DNA from: an uncultured Clostridia bacterium
GTDB taxonomy: Bacteria > Bacillota > Clostridia > Oscillospirales > Ruminococcaceae
Reading direction: 5' to 3'
NCBI GenBank assembly: GCA_938014855.1
Contig: CALLQM010000398.1
Location: 1 to 5,200, forward strand
Length of the DNA: 5,200 nucleotides
This document shows positions 1 to 4,740 of the stretch, in pieces. Positions within the stretch are counted from its first letter, which is position 1, and every line of letters starts with the position of its first letter. A program made the translations under genes and the position numbers. The notes under the pieces were generated by a model. That model was not told where the DNA came from, made no database searches, and was given only the letters and a program-made list of their open reading frames with translations.

Positions 1-1
1 A

Positions 2-307
2 GAAAGCTTCCTCAACTTAAAAACATTAGGAATCTGCTTAATGGGTCTCTTAGCATTCTGCTTCGGTACCGCTTTTGGTGTACTGCTTGGAGATTTGATG
101 TATGTGCTTTCTAAGGGCAAAATTAATCCGTTGATTGGTTCTGCAGGCGTTTCTGCGGTTCCGATGGCGGCTCGTGTGTCACAGAAAGTCGGACAGGCCG
201 AAAACCCGACCAACTTCCTGCTCATGCATGCAATGGGACCGAATGTTGCTGGTGTTATCGGTTCAGCGGTTGCCGCAGGCGTACTGCTTTCGATTTTAAA
301 AGTTTAA
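2..307 (+). CDS. Sodium-pump decarboxylase beta subunit (OadB/GcdB/MmdB family), C-terminal fragment
   Basis: This is the last 101 codons of a membrane protein whose reading frame runs off the left edge; an internal ATG at 41 is not the start. The family's beta subunit is the integral membrane part of biotin-dependent oxaloacetate, glutaconyl-CoA or methylmalonyl-CoA decarboxylases. It decarboxylates carboxybiotin and exports Na+. The visible part has a hydrophobic helix (about codons 9-33), then the hallmark INPLIGSAGVSAVPMAAR segment (visible residues 41-58), then LLMHAMGPNVAGVIGSAVAAG near the end. Aligned by eye to Klebsiella OadB, the residues known to matter there (N373, G377, S382, R389) are all kept, as N42, G46, S51 and R58 of the visible part. 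The protein ends where the family normally ends, so the 3' end is intact. Family membership is near certain. Substrate cannot be told from this subunit, so no symbol is given. A terminator follows at once, making it the last gene of its unit. Confidence 0.95.
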   Translation, partial: ESFLNLKTLGICLMGLLAFCFGTAFGVLLGDLMYVLSKGKINPLIGSAGVSAVPMAARVSQKVGQAENPTNFLLMHAMGPNVAGVIGSAVAAGVLLSILKV

Positions 308-320
308 GTCGTATTTTCAC

Positions 321-358
321 AAAAGGCAGGTCACTATGACCTGCCTTTTTCTATTTTT
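321..358 (+). terminator. Rho-independent terminator of the decarboxylase unit
   Basis: A perfect 13-bp stem (321-333 with 337-349, containing GGCAGGTCA/TGACCTGCC) closes a 3-nt loop and runs into T-rich sequence through 358. It begins 13 nt after the stop codon. The A-run on the 5' arm also gives a T-run on the other strand, but no minus-strand gene reaches it. Confidence 0.93.
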
Positions 359-374
359 AATAAAGCTCTTTTTA

Positions 375-383
375 TGCTATAAT
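375..383 (+). promoter_or_regulatory. Extended -10 promoter (TGCTATAAT)
   Basis: TGCTATAAT is a perfect extended -10 element for the housekeeping sigma factor. At a 17-bp spacer the -35 position (355-360, TTTTAA) is weak, which is usual for extended -10 promoters. The predicted start is near A390, exactly where the foldable RNA described next begins. Confidence 0.7.
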
Positions 384-389
384 AACGGT

Positions 390-507
390 ACCGGATCCAT
401 GTCGATTACAATCCATAATGCTCAGAATCTCTTGGATTAGGAAATTTAATATACATATTCCGGTTACGTTTTGAGCCAGCAGATCGGATATCTGCGGCTT
501 TTTTATA
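390..507 (+). ncRNA. Candidate small structured RNA, or attenuated leader of pcrA
   Basis: A unit of about 115 nt runs from the predicted start near 390 to a terminator U-tract at 499-504. The extreme 5' end ACCGGA (390-395) pairs perfectly with TCCGGT (459-464), closing a domain. Inside it, AATCCA (410-415) pairs with TGGATT (433-438). GGAA (440-443) could alternatively pair with TTCC (458-461), which competes with the closing stem, so two folds are possible. The terminator hairpin forms the 3' end. I found no match from memory to 6S RNA, SRP RNA, T-box or the common riboswitches. It has no convincing reading frame: a 13-codon ATG frame at 399-440 lacks a proper RBS. With pcrA starting about 30 nt downstream, it may be a free sRNA or a leader whose terminator meters read-through. 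Confidence 0.5.
474..504 (+). terminator. Intrinsic terminator between the leader RNA and pcrA
   Basis: AGCC (474-477) and GCAGAT (479-484), with one bulged A between them, pair with ATCTGC (490-495) and GGCT (496-499) around a 5-nt loop. Six T residues follow (499-504). It lies 32 nt upstream of the pcrA start, so it either ends an independent small RNA or attenuates pcrA. Confidence 0.8.
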
Positions 508-535
508 ATATTGATAGATTGTGTGGTAAAATGAA

Positions 536-2905
536 ATGGACCAACTATTAAGGGACAGATTTCAAACGGTAAAACGCCGAATTATTGACGACTTTTTTGC
601 CAAAATGAACCCCATGCAAAAGCAGGCCGTCTTTGCAATTGAGGGACCTGTATTGATTTTGGCCGGAGCGGGAAGCGGAAAAACAACGGTGATTATTAAC
701 CGAATTGCAAACATGGTGCAGTTTGGAGATGCGTACACCAGCGAGCATGTGCCCGAACAGATTACTCAAGATGATGTTGAATTTTTGGAAGACTATGCTG
801 ACGGAAACAATTGGGAGATGGAAAAAGCATTCTCATTGATTCGCAATCAAACGGTGAATCCGTGGAATATTCTTGCAATCACCTTTACCAACAAGGCGGC
901 AGGAGAACTTCGGGAACGGCTCAGTTCGATGCTAGGAGCGGTTGCAGAGGATATCAATGCCTCGACGTTTCATTCTGCCTGTGTGCGTATCCTGCGCCGA
1001 GAAATTGACCGCATGGGGTACAAAAGCTCGTTTACGATTTACGATACCGATGATTCCATCCGTTTGATTAAAGCAGCATTGAAACAGCTGAATATCGAAG
1101 AAAAAAAGTTACCGCCGAAATCCATACTTTCTGCAATCGGACGGGCAAAAGATGAACTGAAAACTCCTGCGGAATTTGCCTCAACAGTGGGTTCGGATTA
1201 TCGTTTGCAGATCATCTCGAATGTTTATGAGATTTATCAGTCCCAGTTAAAAGCCGCCAATGCAGTGGATTTTGACGATATCATTATGCTGACCGTTCAG
1301 ATTTTTCACAAATTTCCTGATGTATTGGAGCATTATCGCAACCGGTTCCGCTACGTCATGGTGGATGAGTATCAGGATACCAACCGTGCTCAGTTTGAGC
1401 TGGTAAAGCTCCTATCTTCCGCCAGCGGAAATCTTTGTGTAGTGGGCGATGATGACCAAAGTATTTATAAATTCCGCGGCGCTACGATCGAAAACATTCT
1501 TCAGTTTGAAGATACGTTCCAAGGCGCTCGCGTCATCCGCTTGGAACAAAATTATCGGTGCACGACCACGATTTTGGATGCTGCGAATGCTGTTATTGAA
1601 AATAATACTGAGCGTAAAGGAAAAACACTTTGGACACAGAATGACTCGGGCGTAAAAATAAAAGTGTATCGTGCCGTGGACGAAGGCGCGGAGTCTCGCT
1701 TTATTGGCGATACCATCTCTGAAAACGTGAAAAATGGAATGAAATTTTCCGATCATGTCATTCTATACCGCATGAATGCGCAGTCAAATATGATTGAGCG
1801 TGGTCTTGTAAAATTTGGAATTCCATACCGTATTATTGGCGGACAACGCTTTTATGAGCGCAAAGAAATCAAAGATATTGTCTCCTATTTGTCCGTACTA
1901 AATAATCCTGCGGATAATCTGCGGCTTCGCAGAATTATTAATGAGCCAAAGCGTAAATTGGGAGACAGCACGGTAAACAACGCATTAGCCCTTGCGCAAA
2001 GTCAGGGAGTGCCGCTGTTTGACGTTGTGGAACATGCGGATGAGTATGCGACCCTTGCACGCAAAGCAGCGGATTTGATGGCGTTTGCGGCTATGATTCG
2101 TCGCTTAATGGACATCGCACAGTCCTGCCCGCTTGACGAACTTTTGGACAAGCTTTTGGAAGAAACCGGATATCTGCTGATGCTGCAAAAAGAGGGGTTT
2201 GAAGGTCTGACCCGCATTGAAAATATTGAGGAACTCAAATCTTCCATGCATCGATATGAGGAAGAAAATGAAAATCCGAGCCTATCCGGATTTTTGGAAG
2301 AAATTTCGCTTTATACCGATTTGGATCACTATGATGCGGATACCGATGCGGTTGTCATGATGACGATGCATTCGGCGAAGGGGCTTGAATTTGACAACGT
2401 ATTTATTGCAGGCATGGAAGAGGGGATTTTTCCCGGAATCCAGGCATTTCATAATCCTGCTCAAATTGAAGAAGAACGCAGGCTCGCTTATGTTTCGGTT
2501 ACGCGTGCCAAGAAGCGTTTATTTATTTCCACAGCGGCACAGCGAATGCTGTTTGGACAAACGATGCGCAATCGTGTGTCGCGCTTTTTGACAGAAATTC
2601 CACAGGAACTTTGTGATGTCGAAGATGCAACGATTCTTCACCGTCAGAAGATGCAGCAGGCGGAGCCCCGCAAGCCGCGTATCTCTGAAACCGATAAGAT
2701 GCTGGGAGTCGGTACGATGCCGTCAACCGCTCCTGATAAAAGCTTTGATATCCAAGTGGGAGACACGGTATCCCACAAAGTATTCGGAACGGGAATGGTG
2801 CTGTCGATTGTGCCAATGGGAAATGATCATTTGGTAGAAATAGCATTTGACAGCGTCGGAACCAAGAAAGTTATGGCTAAATTCGCTAGATTACAAAGAA
2901 AGTAA
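536..2905 (+). CDS. pcrA: ATP-dependent 3'-5' DNA helicase PcrA/UvrD (SF1A)
   Basis: The 789-residue protein carries the full SF1A set: Q motif (25-32, NPMQKQAV), Walker A GAGSGKT (44-50, K49), motif Ia ITFTNKAA (115-122), TFHSACV (144-150), DEYQD Walker B (277-281), motif III GDDDQSIYKFRGA (304-316), arginine fingers R341 (QNYR) and R657 (VTRAKK), and motif V TMHSAKGLEF (610-619). The last ~55 residues (738-789, VGDTVSHKVFGTGMV...) match the PcrA C-terminal Tudor-like domain that contacts RNA polymerase. The family unwinds DNA in excision repair, clears recombination intermediates and resolves replication-transcription conflicts. About 40 residues are inserted between motifs I and Ia (roughly 66-108), acidic and absent from Bacillus PcrA. 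Motif III has F313 where the Bacillus enzyme has a DNA-stacking Trp, a conservative change. The in-frame stop at 527-529 makes 536 the first possible start. Its ribosome site (GTGTGG) is weak, but starting at M24 would leave nothing before the Q motif. Confidence 0.97.
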   Translation: MDQLLRDRFQTVKRRIIDDFFAKMNPMQKQAVFAIEGPVLILAGAGSGKTTVIINRIANMVQFGDAYTSEHVPEQITQDDVEFLEDYADGNNWEMEKAFSLIRNQTVNPWNILAITFTNKAAGELRERLSSMLGAVAEDINASTFHSACVRILRREIDRMGYKSSFTIYDTDDSIRLIKAALKQLNIEEKKLPPKSILSAIGRAKDELKTPAEFASTVGSDYRLQIISNVYEIYQSQLKAANAVDFDDIIMLTVQIFHKFPDVLEHYRNRFRYVMVDEYQDTNRAQFELVKLLSSASGNLCVVGDDDQSIYKFRGATIENILQFEDTFQGARVIRLEQNYRCTTTILDAANAVIENNTERKGKTLWTQNDSGVKIKVYRAVDEGAESRFIGDTISENVKNGMKFSDHVILYRMNAQSNMIERGLVKFGIPYRIIGGQRFYERKEIKDIVSYLSVLNNPADNLRLRRIINEPKRKLGDSTVNNALALAQSQGVPLFDVVEHADEYATLARKAADLMAFAAMIRRLMDIAQSCPLDELLDKLLEETGYLLMLQKEGFEGLTRIENIEELKSSMHRYEEENENPSLSGFLEEISLYTDLDHYDADTDAVVMMTMHSAKGLEFDNVFIAGMEEGIFPGIQAFHNPAQIEEERRLAYVSVTRAKKRLFISTAAQRMLFGQTMRNRVSRFLTEIPQELCDVEDATILHRQKMQQAEPRKPRISETDKMLGVGTMPSTAPDKSFDIQVGDTVSHKVFGTGMVLSIVPMGNDHLVEIAFDSVGTKKVMAKFARLQRK

Positions 2906-2911
2906 TGCTTC

Positions 2912-2962
2912 TTCGACAGTACAATGAAATTAATTTGTCGAAAACAACTTTCTTCGACAAAA
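2912..2962 (+). promoter_or_regulatory. Cluster of three Spo0A boxes (0A boxes)
   Basis: The 0A-box core TGTCGAA occurs three times: reversed at 2912-2918, forward at 2936-2942 (within TTTGTCGAAAA, 2934-2944), and reversed at 2953-2959 (within TTCGACAAAA, 2953-2962). The last two form a perfect 9-bp inverted repeat. Spo0A~P is the master regulator of sporulation entry in Bacilli and Clostridia and binds this core. The third box covers the -35 position of the promoter whose -10 is at 2980-2985, the arrangement known for Spo0A-activated sigma-A promoters such as spoIIG. Only one other TGTCGAA was noticed in the window, at 2617-2623 inside pcrA. An alternative reading is that the inverted repeat is a weak pcrA terminator, but the following T-run is poor. 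Confidence 0.7.
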
Positions 2963-2985
2963 TTTTGTAATCATTTGCATATAAT
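2957..2985 (+). promoter_or_regulatory. Sigma-A-type promoter with activator-dependent -35
   Basis: TATAAT (2980-2985) is a perfect -10. At 17-bp spacing the -35 position is ACAAAA (2957-2962), a poor match to TTGACA that is overlapped by a Spo0A box. A strong -10 with a defective -35 under an activator site suggests activation by Spo0A. The predicted start is near 2992, giving a leader of about 45 nt before the 68-residue gene. Confidence 0.6.
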
Positions 2986-3036
2986 AAAACTATCAGTATT
3001 AATTCATGTGTTAAAAACAAAATGGAGTGTTAGTTT

Positions 3037-3243
3037 ATGCAGATGAAAAAGTGGTTTTTGGCCTACAAAATTGAATTTCTATGGAAACAAATCCGGCGCA
3101 ACCGCAAAAAAATGGGAGATCTTATTAAACAGCGCGAACCCTATCATTCGCCTAGATTGGTAAGGCTAAATACCAAGAATTGGGAATTATGGTGGACAGC
3201 CCATCAAATGGAGCGGCTATGGTCGCAGCTTTCAATCGATTAG
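3037..3243 (+). CDS. Small tryptophan-rich basic protein, unknown function, putative Spo0A target
   Basis: I do not recognise this 68-residue protein. It is probably real: GGAG (3024-3027) lies 9 nt before the ATG, a good -10 lies upstream, and a strong terminator follows 10 nt after the stop. It has six Trp (W6, W16, W49, W52, W53, W62), 15 Lys/Arg against 6 Asp/Glu, and no Cys. It reads as two amphipathic helices (about 4-32 and 44-66) joined by a turn around YHSPRL (36-41). Both helices contain a related pattern: EFLWKQI (13-19) and ERLWSQL (59-65). No signal peptide or membrane segment is evident. Size and helix-turn-helix hairpin layout recall the Spo0E family of Spo0A~P phosphatases, but the SQELD signature of that family is absent (LNTKN at the corresponding place), so that link is speculation. 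The three Spo0A boxes upstream suggest a role around sporulation or stationary phase. Confidence 0.75.
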   Translation: MQMKKWFLAYKIEFLWKQIRRNRKKMGDLIKQREPYHSPRLVRLNTKNWELWWTAHQMERLWSQLSID

Positions 3244-3253
3244 TTACATAGTA

Positions 3254-3302
3254 AAAAACAACGAATTTGCTTTTTTAAATGGCAGATTCGTTGTTTTTAT
3301 TT
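3254..3302 (+). terminator. Strong terminator of the small-protein gene
   Basis: A 17-bp stem (3254-3270 with 3282-3298) has a single G-U pair, an 11-nt T-rich loop and a T-rich tail. The stem carries AACGAATTTGC against GCAGATTCGTT. Flanking A and T runs would let it work on either strand, though no opposing gene is present. Confidence 0.92.
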
Positions 3303-3377
3303 TCTTTATAAAATAGTAGCCGAAACGCTGATTAGGGAATAAAATAAAGAACAGATACAAAATTTCCTTGTATATGC

Positions 3378-3403
3378 ACAAAAACGAGAATCCTTCATAA
3401 AAT
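3378..3403 (+). promoter_or_regulatory. Possible late mother-cell (SigK/SigE-like) promoter
   Basis: GCACA (AC at 3378-3379) lies 16 nt before CATAAAAT (3396-3403). This fits the Bacillus SigK pattern of AC, 16-17 nt, then CATAnnnT(A). An overlapping alternative is a housekeeping extended -10, TGTTATAGA (3403-3411), which lacks a -35. The short AT-rich motif makes this tentative. It would place the downstream Cys-rich gene in late sporulation. Confidence 0.35.
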
Positions 3404-3443
3404 GTTATAGAGTACAGCTCAAAACATAACTAGGAGGATTCAT

Positions 3444-4235
3444 ATGGCAGAACAAAAGATAGCTCCAGTTACTGCGACCGGAGCGAACTGCTTTAAAGAA
3501 GCAGTGTGCATAGATGCCGGTAGGATCTTTGATTCTTGTACCGACAAAGATTGCCTCACGGATCTGCAGGTGTTCTTCACGGACCGCGTACAGCCGATTA
3601 TCGACAATGCGGTAAGCGTTAAATGTAAAGAAGTGAAAATAATTAATGTGTACCTAGATGTTGAACCGGTTCCGTTTAATAAAGGGTTCTATTCGGTAGA
3701 CATCACGTTTTTCTTCAAAGTAAAACTGCTCGTACACTCGTCCCCGTCTTGTCCGCCTGCAACTGTGGTTGGAGTAGCCGCATTTTCTAAAAAGGTCATT
3801 CTGTTTGGAAGCGAAGGAAATGTAAAGGTCTATTCTTCAACCGATCCAAGAAATTGCTCTGAGCATGATAACACAGATATGCCCAAAGCAAGTGTACATG
3901 TCGTCGATCCAATGTGCTTAGACGCTAAACTTGTTGAAACCTCTCCCCACCGCATGTTCGACTGCGGTATTACGCTTCCAAATTCGATTTGTGGCAAGTT
4001 TGAAGGCGACTTCGCATGCGTCAAGCCTCAAAAAGTTGTGTTGATCACCATTGGACTCTTTACAATTGTTCAATTGGAACGCTGCGTGCAGATGATGATT
4101 CCTGCATACGATTATGCGGTACCTGATAAAGAAAGCACCAACGCGACAGACGATCCTTGTGAAGTATTCAAAAAGATTAAATTCCCGATCAACCAATTTT
4201 TCCCCCCAAAAATGAGTGAAAGCGATCAAATCTAA
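3444..4235 (+). CDS. Conserved cysteine-rich clostridial protein of unknown function (possible spore-associated protein)
   Basis: The 263-residue protein starts 6 nt after TAGGAGG (3431-3437), a strong RBS that fixes the start. It has 13 cysteines spread along its length (C16, C22, C32, C37, C61, C103, C138, C158, C174, C183, C192, C214, C239) and no signal peptide or membrane helix. Segments that look conserved are ATGANCFKEAVCIDAGRIFD (11-30), NVYLDVEPVPFNKGFYSVDI (68-87), VILFGSEGNVKVY (118-130), TIGLFTIVQLERCVQMMIPA (202-221) and KIKFPINQFFPP (244-255). The pattern resembles, from memory, a hypothetical-protein family common in anaerobic spore formers; I cannot name a characterised member. 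Repeated beta-strand-like stretches and many Cys in a cytoplasmic protein would suit a disulfide-stabilised structural part such as a spore coat component. The possible SigK-like promoter agrees, but that role is inference. It is monocistronic, with its own terminator. Confidence 0.88.
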   Translation: MAEQKIAPVTATGANCFKEAVCIDAGRIFDSCTDKDCLTDLQVFFTDRVQPIIDNAVSVKCKEVKIINVYLDVEPVPFNKGFYSVDITFFFKVKLLVHSSPSCPPATVVGVAAFSKKVILFGSEGNVKVYSSTDPRNCSEHDNTDMPKASVHVVDPMCLDAKLVETSPHRMFDCGITLPNSICGKFEGDFACVKPQKVVLITIGLFTIVQLERCVQMMIPAYDYAVPDKESTNATDDPCEVFKKIKFPINQFFPPKMSESDQI

Positions 4236-4241
4236 GTGGCC

Positions 4242-4290
4242 AACCGGTAGGTGAGGGCACATTTTAGTGCCCTCACCAGGTGCCGGTTTT
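4242..4290 (+). terminator. Terminator of the Cys-rich protein gene
   Basis: A perfect 11-bp GC-rich stem GGTGAGGGCAC/GTGCCCTCACC (4250-4260 with 4267-4277) has a 6-nt loop. It is extended by an outer stem AACCGG/CCGGTT (4242-4247 with 4283-4288) after small internal loops, and ends in TTTT. It lies 7 nt after the stop codon. Confidence 0.85.
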
Positions 4291-4394
4291 AAATCGTGTA
4301 TTCCGACGCTTATTGAAAAAATCCAATCAGGCGTCAAAACGCTGCGCTCATCCAAAAAATGGACAACCTATCGTTACAATAACAGTGATAAAGT
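4291..4394. other. Gene-free segment between two terminators, with a hairpin
   Basis: No supported gene lies between 4236 and 4539. An open frame runs through from 4267 in the repressor's frame, but it has no RBS or recognisable protein and crosses two terminators. The segment holds one hairpin: GACGC (4305-4309) with GCGTC (4331-4335), strengthened by ATTG/CAAT inside. It has no T-run after it. I see no good promoter in the segment, so the purpose of the second terminator at its end is unclear. Confidence 0.4.
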
Positions 4395-4428
4395 AAACTC
4401 TCGTCAACTAATGTTGGCGGGAGTTTTT
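4395..4428 (+). terminator. Second, orphan terminator
   Basis: A 14-bp stem (4395-4408 with 4413-4426, AAACTCTCGTCAAC/GTTGGCGGGAGTTT) includes two G-U pairs, has a 4-nt TAAT loop, and runs into TTTTT (4424-4428). No gene lies between it and the preceding terminator. It may be a back-up that shields the repressor promoter, or the end of an unseen RNA. Confidence 0.8.
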
Positions 4429-4455
4429 GAGTGCTGGCGCAAAATTACAATAAAA

Positions 4456-4518
4456 TGTAAAGTTTACTTGACATTTCGCAAATATATGCTATTCTATAAA
4501 TGTAAAGTAAGCTTTACA
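4456..4518 (+). promoter_or_regulatory. Paired operator sites (TGTAAAG repeats) around the repressor promoter
   Basis: Site 1 is the palindrome GTAAAGTTTAC (4457-4467), directly abutting the -35. Site 2 is TGTAAAG-TAAG-CTTTACA (4501-4518), a perfect 7-bp inverted repeat at the predicted transcription start. Both begin with the same ATGTAAAGT, 45 bp apart (4455 and 4500). Placement against the -35 and the start site is what a repressor needs to block RNA polymerase. The adjacent Xre gene is the natural candidate, giving autoregulation; that assignment is inference. Confidence 0.7.
4468..4495 (+). promoter_or_regulatory. Promoter of the Xre repressor operon
   Basis: A perfect -35 TTGACA (4468-4473), a 16-bp spacer and an extended -10 TGCTATTCT (4487-4495) make a strong housekeeping promoter. 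The start is predicted near 4502. Operator-like repeats touch both ends of it. Confidence 0.85.
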
Positions 4519-4539
4519 TCGTTGAAAAAGGAGGTTCCT

Positions 4540-4737
4540 ATGAAAAACAAATTGGAGGCACTTCGAAAAGAGCGTGGCATCAGTCAAGAAGAGCTGGCGC
4601 AGGCCGTGCAGGTATCCAGGCAAACGATTGGATCACTGGAAAAAGGCAGATATAATCCATCCATCATACTTGCGTTTCGAATTGCTGTATTTTTTGATAA
4701 ACCGATTGAAGAAATTTTTGTATATGAAGGAGAATGA
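4540..4737 (+). CDS. Small Xre/Cro-CI family transcriptional regulator
   Basis: The 65-residue protein is a single Cro/CI-type helix-turn-helix domain with almost nothing added. The start at 4540 is set by AAGGAGG (4528-4534), 5 nt upstream; the frame stays open further upstream but without an RBS. Residues 14-22 (ISQEELAQA) form the positioning helix and 26-35 (SRQTIGSLEK) the recognition helix, followed by GRYNPS (36-41), which is typical of the subgroup. The C-terminal FFDKPIEEIFVYEGE is also characteristic of these short regulators. They bind DNA as dimers and usually repress their own operon. The two TGTAAAG-type sites around its promoter are the likely targets. The next gene begins 3 nt after its stop, so the two are co-transcribed. 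The effector or signal is unknown. Confidence 0.94.
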   Translation: MKNKLEALRKERGISQEELAQAVQVSRQTIGSLEKGRYNPSIILAFRIAVFFDKPIEEIFVYEGE

Positions 4738-4740
4738 GGC

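Noticed and set aside
399..440. 13-codon reading frame inside the leader RNA as a leader peptide
   Set aside because: It begins about 9 nt after the predicted start with no usable RBS, and has no run of regulatory codons that would suggest translational attenuation.
2617..2623. A further TGTCGAA (Spo0A-box core) inside pcrA
   Set aside because: It is a single copy within codons for Asp-Val-Glu, with no promoter nearby, and is compatible with chance.
2523..2846. 107-codon minus-strand open frame within pcrA
   Set aside because: It is a shadow of the helicase coding sequence, whose motifs V and VI and Tudor-like domain are intact in the + frame.
2934..2965. Inverted repeat after pcrA as a rho-independent terminator
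   Set aside because: The 9-bp stem is followed by only a short ATTTTG stretch, while the arms match the Spo0A-box core exactly and a third copy lies upstream. Regulatory use explains it better, although weak termination cannot be excluded.
3617..3830. AAATGTAAAG strings in the Cys-rich gene as extra repressor operators
   Set aside because: They encode Lys-Cys-Lys and Asn-Val-Lys in frame, lack the inverted half-site, and are far from any promoter.
3918..4355. 145-codon minus-strand open frame opposite the Cys-rich gene
   Set aside because: It mirrors a well-supported + strand gene, has no RBS or recognisable protein motif, and spans the + strand terminator.
4267..4539. N-terminal extension of the repressor reading frame (open from ATG at 4267)
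   Set aside because: It starts inside one terminator stem, crosses another and the promoter, and has no RBS. The start at 4540 has an ideal RBS and gives the standard family N-terminus.
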